64,000 nucleotides of DNA from Ignavibacterium sp. (GTDB lineage: Bacteria > Bacteroidota > Ignavibacteria > Ignavibacteriales > Ignavibacteriaceae), in the NCBI GenBank assembly GCA_032027145.1, contig JAVSMP010000001.1, positions 2,361,116 through 2,425,115 of the forward strand, in the 5' to 3' direction. Below the pieces are notes generated by a model that was given only the letters and a program-made list of their open reading frames with translations, was not told the DNA's origin and made no database searches. Numbering within the stretch: position 1 is the first letter of the stretch; each line of letters begins with the position of its first letter. Below are positions 8,509 to 19,461 of this stretch, in pieces. Position numbers and translations under genes: made by a program.

Positions 8509-10770
8509 ATGAAACTCACAAAAGAAGAGTCGCTTCAATACCATAGTTCTGACCGGAAGGGTAAGATAGAAGTTGTACCAACAAAGCCCTGTTTAACTGC
8601 AAGAGATCTTTCAATGGCTTATACTCCTGGTGTAGCTGAGCCTTGCAGGGAAATTCATAAAAACGTTGAAGAAGTTTATAAATACACAGCTAAAGGTAAT
8701 CTTGTTGCTGTTCTTTCCAATGGTACTGCAGTACTAGGCTTAGGAGATATTGGTCCTGAAGCTGGTAAACCTGTTATGGAGGGGAAAGGAGTTCTCTTTA
8801 AAAGGTTTGCTGATATAGATGTGTTTGATATCGAAGTTAATTCGCACGACCCAAAGGAAATAATACGATTAACACAAATACTTGAACCAACCTTTGGCGG
8901 GATAAATCTTGAAGATATTAAAGCACCTGAATGTTTTGAAATTGAAGAAACATTAAAAGCAACAATGAATATCCCTGTCTTTCATGATGATCAGCATGGA
9001 ACAGCAATTATTTCCTGTGCTGCTCTAATAAATGCTGTTGAGGTTGCTGGAAAGAAACTTGATAAGATTAGGATTGTTGTTAATGGTGCAGGAGCATCAG
9101 CTATTTCTTGTTGTAAACATTATGTAAGGGCGGGTGCAAAAAGAGAAAACATTTATATGTTTGATTCTAAAGGTTGTATTACTAAGGGAAGAAAAGATCT
9201 GAACAAATACAAAGAAGAATTTGCTCAGGAAAAAGGATATGATTCTTTGGAAGAAGCATTCAAAGGTGCGGATGTTTTCATTGGTCTTTCGGTGGGCAAT
9301 GTTGTGCAAAAAGATTGGGTTAAAACAATGGCTCCAGATCCAATAATTTTTGCTATGGCTAATCCTGACCCTGAAATTACTTATGATGATGCGATGTCTG
9401 TAAGAAAAGACCTGATTATGGCTACAGGCAGAAGTGATTTTCCAAATCAGGTAAATAATGTGTTAGGATTTCCATTTATTTTTCGCGGTGCATTAGATGT
9501 ACGAGCTACTCAAATTAATGATGAAATGAAATTAGCTGCTACATTAGCACTTTCAAAATTAGCGAAAGAAAAAGTTCCTGAAATGGTTATCAGAGCTTAT
9601 GGCGGAGAAGAGTTTGAGTTTGGCAGAGACTATATTATTCCCAAACCTTTTGATCCAAGAGTTTTGTGGTATGTTGCACCTGCTGTTGCTAAAGCTGCAA
9701 TTGAAACCGGAGTTGCGAAAATTACTGAAGTTGATTGGGTTAAGTATGAAGAAGAATTAAAAGAGAGGCTTGGATTATCAAAAGAGATAATAAGAGTGAT
9801 GATTCATAAATCTCAGAAGTATCCTAAGAAAGTGGTCTATCCTGAAGGTGAAGAAGAAAATATTATCAGAGCTGCTCATACTGTTGCACAGGATGGAATA
9901 GCAAAACCAGTTTTACTTGGTAATGAAAAGTTTATTAAAAGTGAGATTGAAAGAATTGGTTACGATATAAATGAATTTCAGATTATTGATCCGGAAGATT
10001 GTAAAAAGTGTGATATTTATGCAGAAGCATTTTTTAAGAAACGTCAGAGAAGAGGCGCAACTTTATGGGATGCAAAAAATCTGATTAAAAAACCAAATTA
10101 TTATGGTGCTATGATGGTTGAGCTGGACGAAGTCGATGCTATGATAAGTGGTTATACAACAAGCTATCCAAATACTATTAGACCTGCATTACAATGTATT
10201 GGTGTTAAAGAAGGGTTAAAGATAGTTTCAGGACTTTATATTGTTATTGCCAAAAAAGAAACTTATTTCTTTGCCGATTGTACAGTAAATATTAATCCGA
10301 ATTCCGAACAACTTGCGGAAATTGCAGTCTCAGCTGCTGAAACAGTTAAGGCTTTTGATGTGGATCCAAAGATAGCGATGCTGTCTTTCAGCAACTTTGG
10401 CAGTGCACCATATCCTGAATCAACTAAAGTAAAAGAAGCAGTTAAGATTGTAAAAGCAAAAATGCCTGATCTGATTATTGATGGAGAAATGCAGGCTGAT
10501 ACTGCAGTTGTTCCGGAAATACTGGAAAAAACTTTTCCGTTTACCAATATTAAAGGCGGCGCAAATGTGTTAATCTTTCCTGATCTAAGCTCAGCAAATA
10601 TTGCTTATAAACTTATGGCAAGAATTGGACAGGCAACAGTTATTGGTCCTATCTTAATGGGAATGAAAAAACCGGTTCATGTTTTACAGCGTGGAGCATC
10701 AGTTGATGATATTTACAATATGACTGCAATCGCTGTTGTTGAAGCTCATCAAAACTCATTAAAGAGATAA
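8509..10770 (+). CDS. maeB: NADP-dependent malic enzyme (malic enzyme-phosphotransacetylase fusion)
   Basis: Oxidative decarboxylation of malate to pyruvate in the cytosol. The first ~420 residues are the malic enzyme: YTPGVAEPC, the metal-binding FHDDQHGTA, the nucleotide-binding VVNGAGASA, and [18 protein letters not shown]. Residues ~430-753 are a phosphotransacetylase-like domain ([54 protein letters not shown]), regulatory in the MaeB class. The 753-residue length is normal for the fusion. AGGAGAG precedes the ATG by a good spacing. The gene stands alone, flanked by terminator hairpins on both sides. Confidence 0.97.
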   Translation: MKLTKEESLQYHSSDRKGKIEVVPTKPCLTARDLSMAYTPGVAEPCREIHKNVEEVYKYTAKGNLVAVLSNGTAVLGLGDIGPEAGKPVMEGKGVLFKRFADIDVFDIEVNSHDPKEIIRLTQILEPTFGGINLEDIKAPECFEIEETLKATMNIPVFHDDQHGTAIISCAALINAVEVAGKKLDKIRIVVNGAGASAISCCKHYVRAGAKRENIYMFDSKGCITKGRKDLNKYKEEFAQEKGYDSLEEAFKGADVFIGLSVGNVVQKDWVKTMAPDPIIFAMANPDPEITYDDAMSVRKDLIMATGRSDFPNQVNNVLGFPFIFRGALDVRATQINDEMKLAATLALSKLAKEKVPEMVIRAYGGEEFEFGRDYIIPKPFDPRVLWYVAPAVAKAAIETGVAKITEVDWVKYEEELKERLGLSKEIIRVMIHKSQKYPKKVVYPEGEEENIIRAAHTVAQDGIAKPVLLGNEKFIKSEIERIGYDINEFQIIDPEDCKKCDIYAEAFFKKRQRRGATLWDAKNLIKKPNYYGAMMVELDEVDAMISGYTTSYPNTIRPALQCIGVKEGLKIVSGLYIVIAKKETYFFADCTVNINPNSEQLAEIAVSAAETVKAFDVDPKIAMLSFSNFGSAPYPESTKVKEAVKIVKAKMPDLIIDGEMQADTAVVPEILEKTFPFTNIKGGANVLIFPDLSSANIAYKLMARIGQATVIGPILMGMKKPVHVLQRGASVDDIYNMTAIAVVEAHQNSLKR

Positions 10771-10780
10771 AACTTACTTA

Positions 10781-10815
10781 ATATCGCGGGTGAATTAAAA
10801 ATTCACCCGCGATAT
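10781..10815. terminator. Perfect 16-bp inverted repeat after maeB
   Basis: ATATCGCGGGTGAATT (10781-10796) is exactly complementary to AATTCACCCGCGATAT (10800-10815), loop AAA. It begins 10 bases after the maeB stop. No strong T tract follows, so it may act as a weak terminator or as an mRNA 3' end stabiliser. Confidence 0.75.
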
Positions 10816-11016
10816 AGTTTGAACATCCAATCATAAAATAACTTTTTCTGTCATCCTTTATATCAGTTAAACCGCTCATAGCACTTGACTTTAATTTTGT
10901 GATAATTATCACCGTTTACAGCATTCTAAAACTCTAATTTCGAGGCACAAATAAAACAAATTAAATTAATTTAGATAATTATTGTAAGCTCATAACTATC
11001 GTTTTACTTGAGATAA

Positions 11017-11634
11017 ATGATTACTGAGAATAACATAATAGATAAAGTTGAATTTTATGTTAAGGATCTTTATAGCAATAGGTCAGCACAAGAAGATCTC
11101 TATCATAATATTATACACACTATCGAAGTAGTAGAAACAGTTAAGAAGCTTTCTAAACTTGAAGGTATTACTGAAAGTGATCAGGTAATTCTTGTTATTG
11201 CAGCCTGGTTTCATGATACTGGTTATTTCAATTGTTGCAATGGACATGAAGAACAAAGCTCAGAATATGCAAAGGAATTTTTAGATAAAGAGTCTTATCC
11301 TGCTGATAAAACAGAAATAGTACTTAGTTGTATCAAAGCAACTGAATGTCCTCAAAATCCTAAGAACAAATTGGAAGAGATTATTTGCGATGCTGATTTA
11401 CATCATCTGGGGTTGCCTAATATGGAAACTAAAAGTAAACTATTGCGTAAAGAGTTAGAGATTAAGGGAATAAAAAAAACAAATGAACTTGAATGGTTGA
11501 AAATCTCATTGGATTTTATAACAAAGCATCACTTCTTTACTGTTTCTGCTCAGAAGGAATATGGATTTCAGAAAAATATTAATCGGACGATTATTGAAAA
11601 AAGTATAAAAGAAATTGAAGCACAGGTTAAATAA
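11017..11634 (+). CDS. HD-domain metal-dependent phosphohydrolase
   Basis: A 205-residue soluble protein. The HD-superfamily ligands can be read in order: H in YHNIIHT, the HD pair in AAWFHDTGYF, a later HE in CNGHEEQS and the D of ICDADLHHLG. The family hydrolyses phosphomonoesters or nucleotides; the substrate here is unknown. Start ATG at 11017 is preceded by GAGATAA. It stands between maeB and a convergent lipoprotein gene without operon partners. Confidence 0.82.
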   Translation: MITENNIIDKVEFYVKDLYSNRSAQEDLYHNIIHTIEVVETVKKLSKLEGITESDQVILVIAAWFHDTGYFNCCNGHEEQSSEYAKEFLDKESYPADKTEIVLSCIKATECPQNPKNKLEEIICDADLHHLGLPNMETKSKLLRKELEIKGIKKTNELEWLKISLDFITKHHFFTVSAQKEYGFQKNINRTIIEKSIKEIEAQVK

Positions 11635-11876
11635 AAAATATCAGCAATTTGAAAATCAGCTAAAAGAATCTAAATCTTTATGAGTTTAAATAGCATCTAA
11701 ACAGGGGAGCATAAATGATTAAAATAGAGATAAACAAATTTTCGTTGTACGCCGGTTTTTATCAGAATAAATTTTACTAAAAGCACTTAGCTAATCTCTT
11801 ACTTTAACCATTTACACAGAATTATTTCTACTCCCCAAATTATTTTACAGACTCGAATTTTTACACTCCCTATATA
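11635..11876. other. Convergent intergenic spacer, no gene seen
   Basis: AT-rich spacer between the HD hydrolase and the convergent lipoprotein gene. No open frame with a start and ribosome binding site, and no strong hairpin, was seen. Confidence 0.5.
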
Positions 11877-12599
11877 TTACTCTACTGTTATTTTACTATT
11901 TTCTAAAAGAACATTATAATAATATCCTGAGCCAAAATCTTTATCCTTTATAACCTTACCTTCAGCTATAATAGTTGAGCCTGCCTTAACAGATTGATTG
12001 GAAGTTAAAAGCAGATCATGTGTACCATTTGATCCTGTACCATCTTGAATATGAATCCAATTAGTGCCCATTATATTTTCATTAACCTTAACAACTTTAC
12101 CTTTAACTTTAACTATTTTAAACTCCAGCTCATCTTTCTTCTGGTAAATTTGTTCAACAGTGTATCCATCTTTCAATTTGGAAATATTAATAGATTCATC
12201 TTTACCAGCAGCAATATTTTGATGAGGCGATTTTAAGTCAGTATTACTCTCACTTTTTCTTGCATCATCTACAAATAAAATTTTATCAAATGTTTTATTT
12301 AAAGATTCACTCTTAAAATTCTGCATTTCCATAGCTTGTGAAAACATCAGATATTCGCCGGGATTTATATCCATTTTATTAACTGCAATCCAATATGAAT
12401 TATTATTTTCATTTACTTTAAGATAGCTATAAGTAGATGCGTCAATTTTTTCTTCAACAAGTACATTATGAACATTTGTTCTCATAATGTTTTGATCATT
12501 CATATTAGGCATTTGATTTTCAGATTCTTCTTTATTTCCGCATGCGGTTATGACTGCAAAAAAAGATATGAGTAAGAAGGCTGATAGTAGTTTGTTCAT
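11877..12599 (-). CDS. Lipoprotein with OB-fold-like domains
   Basis: A 240-residue exported protein with lipobox ITAC (Cys20) after MNKLLSAFLLISFFAV. I choose the ATG at 12599, not the one at 12614, because GGAG lies 7 bases upstream of it. Residues ~45-110 hold NSYWIAVNK, and the last ~85 residues hold VKGKVVKVNENIMGTNWIHIQDGTG-type text. That is the pattern of OB-fold DNA-binding-like / NrfJ-type periplasmic proteins that appear beside c-type cytochrome or metal genes. It is followed, 147 bases upstream on the same strand, by an L,D-transpeptidase gene. Function unknown. Confidence 0.7.
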   Translation of the reverse strand: MNKLLSAFLLISFFAVITACGNKEESENQMPNMNDQNIMRTNVHNVLVEEKIDASTYSYLKVNENNNSYWIAVNKMDINPGEYLMFSQAMEMQNFKSESLNKTFDKILFVDDARKSESNTDLKSPHQNIAAGKDESINISKLKDGYTVEQIYQKKDELEFKIVKVKGKVVKVNENIMGTNWIHIQDGTGSNGTHDLLLTSNQSVKAGSTIIAEGKVIKDKDFGSGYYYNVLLENSKITVE

Positions 12600-12746
12600 T
12601 ATTTCTCCATTCATTTTAAAATATTACTGGCGAAAAATAAGGAACATTATTCAAGTAATCATTAGAAAAAATAAATCTAAAAAAAAATCTTTGTTTAAGG
12701 AAATAACTGAGCTGAGAACCAATATTTCTTTGAATCACAACATTGA

Positions 12747-14522
12747 TTACTTACTCATAGCAGGTTTGAGATTCTCCAAGAGGATCGCATCTCTTGAATA
12801 AACATCATCCCGATAATTAAAAAATCCATCTTCATCGACCCAGGTTGTATAATAATCAATAAATAATGGGATTTTTTTTGTAAGCTTTACTTCAGTTGTT
12901 ACACCATAGCTATTTCCTTTTCTAAGCGAATCACGTACTCTGGCAAATTCGTTTTTTGTCATTGGGTCATCAACTTTTTGACCTATTTCAATTTTAAGAA
13001 AGTCAAGATTCCAATTTGAATTATTGTTAAGCAAATACTCAGCAAGTTTCATAGGCTTTTCCACTCTTACGCAACCATGACTTACAGCACGATTAACATA
13101 TCCAAATGGGGCTCTGGTTGGTGTATCGTGCAGATAAATACCAAATGGATTTGTAAACATAAATTTAATTTTGCCGAGTGCGTTTCCAGCACCTGGATCC
13201 TGAATTAAAGTATAGCTGTTTGAGGAAGAAAGATCTTTTGCTGTTAATCCGTCTAAATCAATCCGCTCACCAGCTTTATAAACTCTAAAATTTCTTTTTT
13301 TAAGATAACTTGAATCATTTCTTAAACCATTTACAATTTCTTCTTTAATTATACTTCTTGGTACAGACCAGGTTGGATTTAAAACAAAATAAGATAATTG
13401 ACCATAAAGCGTTACTGTCTGCCAATTGTTTTTTCTGCCTGTACACGCCTTAATTTCGAATAATGGTTTTTGATTTTCAACTGCGGTTACACTAAAGTCC
13501 GGGATATTTACAAAAATATATTTTGCAGTATCACTGTAATCAGACCATCTCAATCTTTCTAAGTTTAATTTTATTTTTTCAACATATTGTTTTGGTGTTA
13601 TATTAAATCTTTCGATAGTTCCTTTTCCAATTACACCATCATTGGCAAGTCCGTTTATTTTCTGAAATATTTTTACTGAATTAGCCAAAACAGAATCATA
13701 AACTGTCGGATCATTAGTTTTGTACAGTGCTGTATCAAGTAATCCCAAATCAACCAATTTGTTATATATAGCAGGAATATTCTCAGAACTTTGACCAACT
13801 TCAATTTTCTTATCAGTTAATGGAATCTGCTTCCATTCTAACGATTCCATTTGCTTAAACTTTAATAAAGATTGTTGAAGATTTTTGTAGATAACACTTT
13901 TAGGTTGAATATTTTTAAGATATGCAAGGATATTATTTTGTTTTACAGGCTCTAAATATTTTGTATTTAATGAATCATTTACGGGAAGGAAATGAGTTTT
14001 TTCATAAAGGATGCGGGGATTCAAGACTCCATGTCTCATATCAGTAGAGAATTTTATAATTGCATCAATAAGTAACACCTCAGACTGAGCTAATTGCTTT
14101 ATCCTTTGTTCCGGATTAAGTGCAGCATTAAAAGATGATTCAAATAAATTCTTAATAATACTAAAATTGTATCGTTCGGGATTTAATCCATGTAATTCTG
14201 CTTTTCCAATTATGTCAATTATTGAGTCTATTATAGGTTTAGATTCTAGAGAATTAATTAGCAGAGCCTTATAATTTTTTGAAGCATATAATGATTCTAA
14301 TGTGTCAATTGACTCGACATTAATATTTCCGGCTTTAATCCACGAATTAAAAATTAATGCATCTTTTAGATTTTGTTCAAACAATTTTGGATCGAAGCCA
14401 AGTTTCTCGTCAATACTCTGTTCAGGAGCTTTATTATCGCAACTAAGGAAAGGCAAGGTAAAAAGTATTAATATGATAATAATTACAAAATGTATATTTC
14501 GTTTGCCAATATTTTTTGTCAT
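12747..14522 (-). CDS. Murein L,D-transpeptidase, YcbB/LdtD-like lipoprotein
   Basis: A 591-residue envelope enzyme making 3-3 peptidoglycan cross-links. The N-terminus is a lipoprotein-type signal (LPFLSC, Cys28). A helical scaffold occupies residues ~35-250, then a peptidoglycan-binding helix bundle (SVKIFQKINGLANDGVIG). The YkuD catalytic domain comes next, with YLHDTPTRAPFG and SHGCVRV, where Cys484 is the nucleophile. The length and order match the LdtD group rather than short Ldt enzymes. It faces the T9SS esterase gene divergently across a 187-base spacer. Confidence 0.92.
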   Translation of the reverse strand: MTKNIGKRNIHFVIIIILILFTLPFLSCDNKAPEQSIDEKLGFDPKLFEQNLKDALIFNSWIKAGNINVESIDTLESLYASKNYKALLINSLESKPIIDSIIDIIGKAELHGLNPERYNFSIIKNLFESSFNAALNPEQRIKQLAQSEVLLIDAIIKFSTDMRHGVLNPRILYEKTHFLPVNDSLNTKYLEPVKQNNILAYLKNIQPKSVIYKNLQQSLLKFKQMESLEWKQIPLTDKKIEVGQSSENIPAIYNKLVDLGLLDTALYKTNDPTVYDSVLANSVKIFQKINGLANDGVIGKGTIERFNITPKQYVEKIKLNLERLRWSDYSDTAKYIFVNIPDFSVTAVENQKPLFEIKACTGRKNNWQTVTLYGQLSYFVLNPTWSVPRSIIKEEIVNGLRNDSSYLKKRNFRVYKAGERIDLDGLTAKDLSSSNSYTLIQDPGAGNALGKIKFMFTNPFGIYLHDTPTRAPFGYVNRAVSHGCVRVEKPMKLAEYLLNNNSNWNLDFLKIEIGQKVDDPMTKNEFARVRDSLRKGNSYGVTTEVKLTKKIPLFIDYYTTWVDEDGFFNYRDDVYSRDAILLENLKPAMSK

Positions 14523-14709
14523 AAAATGAATAATTTTATTTCTATCTTGATAATGGATTAATTATTAAAATGACTAACTAAATTATTAAAGAGAGGATAA
14601 AAAACCTCAATTAAAAAGTATAATCATTAAATTTTGTATCAGAGATCATTTAATTTTAATTTATGTTAAAAACATCAATCGAAAAAAGCTAACAATAAAA
14701 GGTTAAACA

Positions 14710-16167
14710 ATGCTTAAAAAATACATTATAATAACATTGATAATTTCATTTGATATTTACTCACAAAGTCAATTTCAGCAATTTCTGAGCCATGTAAATT
14801 CATTAACAGACCCAACTCAAAAAAATGCAGCAGTTGATAGTTTTATGATTTATGCCCGTACTGTAGGAATACCATTTATTGAAGATTCAACTGCAAACTT
14901 TTTGTATTTAGGTAATACAAATTCGGTTGCTGCGGCAGGAGATTTTAACGGCTGGAATACTAATTCCTGGCCGCTTACAAGAATTTATCAAACAAACTTA
15001 TGGTATCGTTCTGTCGTATTTGAAGAAGATGCCAGGCTTGATTACAAATTTGTCCTTAATAACAGCAATTGGATTTTAGATCCGGAAAATCCTAATACTT
15101 GTGCTGGAGGTTTTGGTCCAAACTCTGAATTGTCAATGCCTCTTTATGTTCAGCCGTGGGAAATAAATTATCAGAGTTCTGTTCAACACGGCAGCCTGAC
15201 ATATAAAACTCTGTTCAGTTCTAATGTCGGCACAAATTATCAGATCACAATTTATCTGCCACCGGGTTATGATACACTTTCACAAACAAAATATCCTGTT
15301 GCCTATTTTCAGGATGGTTCGGAATACATATCACTTGGAAGAGCAGTTAATGTCATTGATAATCTGATCGACAGCGCAAAAATTGAAAAACTGATAGCAG
15401 TCTTTGTTACACCAAATAACAGGAATGAAGAATATGCAGGCAATAAAAGAAATCAATATCAATTATTCTTTGTGAATGAATTAGTTCCTTATATTGATAA
15501 TACTTACAAAACTATTCCTTCATCTGATAAAAGATTAGTTATGGGTGATTCATTTGGCGGTAATATTTCTGCTCTGATAAGTTATAATTATCCTGAAGTA
15601 TTTGGTTTGTGTGGACTGCATTCAGGTGCATTCTGGCCAAATAATTATGAGGTATATAATCTGATTATTAATGGTCCAATCAAAAATATTAAATGGAGTG
15701 CTGTTTGGGGAACCTATGAAAGTCTGTTCTCTAATATGAGATCTTTTCGTGATTTTTTGATTTCAAATCAATATGAAATTGACTGGCTTGAAAGACCAGA
15801 AGGGCATAGTTGGGGATTATGGAGAGCATCTATAGATAGAATACTTGAATTCTTTTTTCCCAATTCTTCATCAGATGTTATTCATTCAAATGAATTAGTG
15901 ATTAATCAATATAGATTATTCCAAAATTATCCAAACCCGTTCAATCCTCGTACGGTGATTAACTATCAGTTACCGAAGAGTTGTTTTGTAACACTTAAAG
16001 TATATGATGTGATTGGAAAAGAAGTTGCAACGTTGGTAAACAAAGAACAAAATGCAGGTAGTTTTACAACTGAATTCAATCCCACTGGTTTAGCAAGTGG
16101 AGTTTATTATTATCAATTAAAAGCAGACGAGTTTATAGATACTAAGCAGATGATATTATTGAAGTAA
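14710..16167 (+). CDS. Secreted esterase with N-terminal E-set domain and T9SS sorting domain
   Basis: A 485-residue protein: a signal peptide ([20 protein letters not shown]), then a CBM48/E-set-like region (AAGDFNGWNTNSWPL, residues ~75-140), then an alpha/beta-hydrolase of the enterochelin-esterase/esterase-D type (residues ~155-385) with nucleophile motif GDSFGG and a late His in PEGHSWGLW. The last ~85 residues are a type IX secretion C-terminal domain (YPNPFNPRTVINYQLP ... YYYQLKADEF ... KQMILLK). The substrate, an ester or a glycan ester, is unknown. The C-terminal domain is the best lineage clue in the window. Confidence 0.9.
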   Translation: MLKKYIIITLIISFDIYSQSQFQQFLSHVNSLTDPTQKNAAVDSFMIYARTVGIPFIEDSTANFLYLGNTNSVAAAGDFNGWNTNSWPLTRIYQTNLWYRSVVFEEDARLDYKFVLNNSNWILDPENPNTCAGGFGPNSELSMPLYVQPWEINYQSSVQHGSLTYKTLFSSNVGTNYQITIYLPPGYDTLSQTKYPVAYFQDGSEYISLGRAVNVIDNLIDSAKIEKLIAVFVTPNNRNEEYAGNKRNQYQLFFVNELVPYIDNTYKTIPSSDKRLVMGDSFGGNISALISYNYPEVFGLCGLHSGAFWPNNYEVYNLIINGPIKNIKWSAVWGTYESLFSNMRSFRDFLISNQYEIDWLERPEGHSWGLWRASIDRILEFFFPNSSSDVIHSNELVINQYRLFQNYPNPFNPRTVINYQLPKSCFVTLKVYDVIGKEVATLVNKEQNAGSFTTEFNPTGLASGVYYYQLKADEFIDTKQMILLK

Positions 16168-16195
16168 ATAAGCTGAATCATATCGCATTTCCTGG

Positions 16196-16218
16196 ACGTC
16201 ATGGACGCTCCGTGACGT
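16196..16218. repeat. Palindrome after the T9SS esterase
   Basis: ACGTCATGGA and TCCGTGACGT pair with one G-U around CGC. It lies 28 bases after the stop and is GC-richer than its surroundings, with no T tract. It could be a processing or termination hairpin. Confidence 0.5.
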
Positions 16219-16431
16219 TTATGATTTCATAAAAATTTTTCTCTCTTCATTTCTTCGGATCAGGTTGGGAATTCTTCAGAATAAATTAATATCTAGTGGC
16301 TTATCTTTTTGTCTAACTGGATAAGCCAGTATTAAGTGCTTTAGATCATTCTTTTTAGATCAGTGTATACCCTTATTAATGCCTGCGGGAATAGAGACTA
16401 ATAAGACTTTGGTAAAAACTTGTCGATAGAT

Positions 16432-16460
16432 AAAAAAAAGCTTCTCAAAAGAGAAGCTTT
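16432..16460 (-). terminator. Terminator of tRNA-Ser
   Basis: On the minus strand, AAAGCTTCTC / GAGAAGCTTT form a 10-bp stem with a TTTT loop followed by a run of T (plus-strand A run 16432-16439). It begins 3 bases past the tRNA 3' end. Confidence 0.88.
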
Positions 16461-16462
16461 CG

Positions 16463-16552
16463 CGGAGAGGGAGGGATTCGAACCCTCGGTACCGCTTTAC
16501 ACAGTACGACGGTTTAGCAAACCGTTGGTTTCAGCCACTCACCCACCTCTCC
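16463..16552 (-). tRNA. tRNA-Ser (anticodon GCU)
   Basis: The minus strand folds as a class II tRNA. The acceptor arms are GGAGAGG / CCTCTCC with discriminator G. The D arm includes GAGTGGCTGAAA. The anticodon stem ACGGT / ACCGT holds the loop TTGCTAA. A long variable arm contains TACTGTGTAAAGCGGTA, and the T arm is GAGGGTTCGAATCCCTC. The anticodon GCT reads AGC/AGT serine codons. CCA is not encoded. A terminator hairpin follows. Confidence 0.97.
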
Positions 16553-16787
16553 AGACTGAAAAATTGACAGGGCAAAGATAATACTTAATTAGGTTTATTA
16601 AAAACTGGTTAATAATAAGTTTTATGTTTTATTTCTTTCTTTCTAATCGATTGTTGGAGTTCTATCTGTTTCGGTAATTTACTTCAGATTATTACTTCAA
16701 AATTTGTATAATTTAGCGAGTGTAAAATAATTGTTTCTCTACAAGCCTTTTAATAATTTTACTAATCAAATAATTAAGAAAGTATAG
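16553..16787. other. Spacer between tRNA-Ser and the acyl-CoA dehydrogenase gene
   Basis: AT-rich divergent spacer that must hold the promoters of the tRNA gene (minus) and the dehydrogenase/guaB group (plus). No convincing consensus promoter or open frame was seen. Confidence 0.4.
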
Positions 16788-17957
16788 ATGAATACGTTTA
16801 ATGGAGTTGACTATTTTAACATTGATTCTCTCTTATCAGAAGAAGAATTATTGATAAGAGATACAGTAAGGGATTTCGTAACTGAACAAGTAATTCCAAT
16901 AATTGAAGAATACAACAGAGAGTCAAAATTTCCAGAACAACTCATTCCAAAAATGGCAGAAATGGGATTGTTTGGACCTACATTACCTTCAAAATACGGC
17001 TGTGCTGAACTGAACAATGTTGCCTATGGCTTGATTATGCAAGAACTTGAAAGGGGAGATAGTGGAATAAGAAGTTTTGCTTCAGTACAAAGTGCACTTG
17101 TAATGTATCCTATTTTTTCATTTGGCAGTGAAGAGCAAAAGGATAAATGGCTCCCATTATTAGCTAGTGCAAATAAAATAGGATGTTTTGGTTTAACTGA
17201 ACCAGATTATGGTTCTAACCCAGGCGGGATGATTACCAAAGCAGATAAAACTGATGGCGGCTATCTACTCAATGGTGCAAAAATGTGGATAACCAATGGA
17301 ACAATTGCTGATGTTGCTGTTGTATGGGCAAAATTAGATGGTGTTGTTAAAGGTTTTTTAGTAGAAAAAGGAATGAAAGGATTTACAGCTCCGGAAATGA
17401 AACGAAAACATTCACTTAGAGCTTCGATTACTTCAGAACTTATTTTTGATAATGTTTTTGTTCCGGATTCTAACTTGCTCCCTAAAACTGAAGGTCTAAA
17501 AAACGCATTAATGTGCCTTAATCAAGCGAGATATGGTATAGCCTGGGGTGTTGTTGGTTCTATGATGGCTTGTTACGATTCAGCATTAAATTATGCCAAA
17601 TCAAGAATCCAATTCAGCAAACCTATAGCTTCATATCAAATTACACAAGCTAAGTTAGTTCAAATGGTTACAGAAATTACTAAAGCTCAATTATTGAATC
17701 TACAACTTGGAAGGCTAAAAGATAATGCGCAGTTAAAACACACACAGGTTTCTATGGCAAAAAGGAATAATTGTAAAATTGCTCTGGATATTGCACGTGA
17801 ATCACGACAAATTCTGGGAGCAAATGGTATCTTAGATGAATATCCAGTTATGCGGCACGCTGCTAATTTAGAATCGGTGATAACTTATGAAGGAACACAT
17901 GAAATGCACACTCTGATTATCGGAGAAGACATCACTGGTTTTTCTGCTTTCGATTAA
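16788..17957 (+). CDS. Acyl-CoA dehydrogenase, glutaryl-CoA dehydrogenase-like
   Basis: A 389-residue flavoprotein of the acyl-CoA dehydrogenase family. FAD/substrate motifs: FGLTEPDYGSNPGGM and MWITNGTIADV. The C-terminal ITYEGTHEMH places the catalytic base Glu368 in the context seen in glutaryl-CoA dehydrogenases (TYEGTHDIH in the human enzyme, from memory). The predicted reaction is glutaryl-CoA to crotonyl-CoA plus CO2 with electrons to ETF; other short-chain or aryl substrates remain possible. guaB begins 23 bases downstream, but the metabolic link is not obvious. Confidence 0.87.
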   Translation: MNTFNGVDYFNIDSLLSEEELLIRDTVRDFVTEQVIPIIEEYNRESKFPEQLIPKMAEMGLFGPTLPSKYGCAELNNVAYGLIMQELERGDSGIRSFASVQSALVMYPIFSFGSEEQKDKWLPLLASANKIGCFGLTEPDYGSNPGGMITKADKTDGGYLLNGAKMWITNGTIADVAVVWAKLDGVVKGFLVEKGMKGFTAPEMKRKHSLRASITSELIFDNVFVPDSNLLPKTEGLKNALMCLNQARYGIAWGVVGSMMACYDSALNYAKSRIQFSKPIASYQITQAKLVQMVTEITKAQLLNLQLGRLKDNAQLKHTQVSMAKRNNCKIALDIARESRQILGANGILDEYPVMRHAANLESVITYEGTHEMHTLIIGEDITGFSAFD

Positions 17958-17980
17958 TTTAATATTTTATTAAAGGGATT

Positions 17981-19453
17981 ATGTTAGATAAAAAACAATT
18001 GGACATGGGATTAACATTTGATGATGTTCTGCTTATTCCGGCCAAATCTTCTGTTCTTCCAAGGGAAGTTAATATAACAACATTTCTTACTCCTGATATT
18101 AAACTCAATATTCCTATTCTTTCTGCTGCGATGGATACAGTTACTGAGTCAGATATGGCAATTGCAATTGCACGGGAAGGTGGAATTGGAGTATTGCATA
18201 AAAACCTATCTATTGAAGAACAAGTAAATGAAGTAGATAAGGTCAAAAGATCTGAAAGTGGAATGATAATAAATCCTATTACACTTACACCAGATGAAAC
18301 AATTGGTGATGCATTAGAAATTATGAAAAAATATAGGGTATCTGGTATTCCGGTTGTTGATCAGAATAATAAATTAGTTGGGATACTTACAAACCGCGAT
18401 CTTCGTTTTGAACCTAATCGAAAATTAAAAGTATCTGATTTAATGACAAAAGAACATTTAATTACTGCACCGGTTGGAACTACACTTGAGAAAGCAGAGA
18501 CTCTTCTGCAAAAATATAAAATAGAAAAGCTGCCCGTTGTTGATAAAGCAGGATCTTTAAAAGGTCTGATAACTTTTAAAGATATTATGAAAAAGAAGAA
18601 ACATCCAAATGCTTGTAAAGATGAACATGGAAGATTAAGAGTAGGAGCTGCAGTAGGAATAACTTTTGATACTTTGGATAGAGTTAAATCACTTTCTGAT
18701 GCTGGTGCTGATGTTATAGTTGTTGATACTGCACACGGTCATTCAGCAGGGGTTATTAAGACTATAAAGCAAATAAGGAAAAAATTTAGATATATCCAGT
18801 TAATCGCTGGTAACATAGGAACTTATGAAGCTGCAATTGATCTTGTAAATTGTAAAGTTGACGCAATAAAAGTCGGAATTGGGCCAGGCTCAATTTGCAC
18901 AACTAGAGTTATTGCAGGAGTTGGGATTCCACAAATATCTGCAATTGGATACGTATATTCAGCAACAAAAAAATATGGAATACCAATAATAGCTGATGGC
19001 GGAATTAAACAAACTGGTGATGTTCCAAAAGCAATTGCTGCTGGAGCAGACTCTGTTATGATTGGTGGACTTTTCGCTGGTGTTGATGAGAGTCCTGGTG
19101 AAAAGATATTGTATGAAGGACGAAGTTTTAAACTATATCGAGGTATGGGTTCACTAAGTGCTATGAAAAAAGGTAGTAAAGATAGATATTTTCAGGATGC
19201 TGAAGATGATATTAAAAAACTTGTACCTGAAGGAATTGAAGGTCGAGTTCCTTACAAAGGACCATTAGAAGATACAGTTTATCAACTTGTTGGCGGGTTA
19301 AGAGCATCAATGGGTTATACTGGAAATAAAAACATAAAGGAATTAAAATCAAAAGGAAAGTTTATCAGGATTACTCTTGCAGGACTTAAAGAAAGTCATC
19401 CCCACGATGTTATTCTTACACAAGAAGCACCAAATTATCAAAGCAGTAAATAG
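17981..19453 (+). CDS. guaB: Inosine-5'-monophosphate dehydrogenase
   Basis: Converts IMP to XMP with NAD+, the committed step to GMP. N-terminal [11 protein letters not shown], two CBS domains at residues ~95-205, and the catalytic loop [11 protein letters not shown] with Cys306; the flap region includes KGSKDRYFQ. Its 490 residues are the normal length. A glycosyltransferase gene starts 8 bases after the stop and purD follows that, so two purine genes share a transcript with an envelope enzyme. Confidence 0.98.
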   Translation: MLDKKQLDMGLTFDDVLLIPAKSSVLPREVNITTFLTPDIKLNIPILSAAMDTVTESDMAIAIAREGGIGVLHKNLSIEEQVNEVDKVKRSESGMIINPITLTPDETIGDALEIMKKYRVSGIPVVDQNNKLVGILTNRDLRFEPNRKLKVSDLMTKEHLITAPVGTTLEKAETLLQKYKIEKLPVVDKAGSLKGLITFKDIMKKKKHPNACKDEHGRLRVGAAVGITFDTLDRVKSLSDAGADVIVVDTAHGHSAGVIKTIKQIRKKFRYIQLIAGNIGTYEAAIDLVNCKVDAIKVGIGPGSICTTRVIAGVGIPQISAIGYVYSATKKYGIPIIADGGIKQTGDVPKAIAAGADSVMIGGLFAGVDESPGEKILYEGRSFKLYRGMGSLSAMKKGSKDRYFQDAEDDIKKLVPEGIEGRVPYKGPLEDTVYQLVGGLRASMGYTGNKNIKELKSKGKFIRITLAGLKESHPHDVILTQEAPNYQSSK

Positions 19454-19461
19454 GATTAAAA

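Noticed and set aside
8369-8512. 47-codon TTG-initiated ORF overlapping the maeB start
   Set aside because: It has an AGGTGA site but no recognisable content, and a stop-free stretch of this size is expected by chance in such DNA.
16196-16218. Palindrome after the T9SS esterase as a definite terminator
   Set aside because: The stem is short with a G-U and no T tract follows, so it is listed only as a palindrome.
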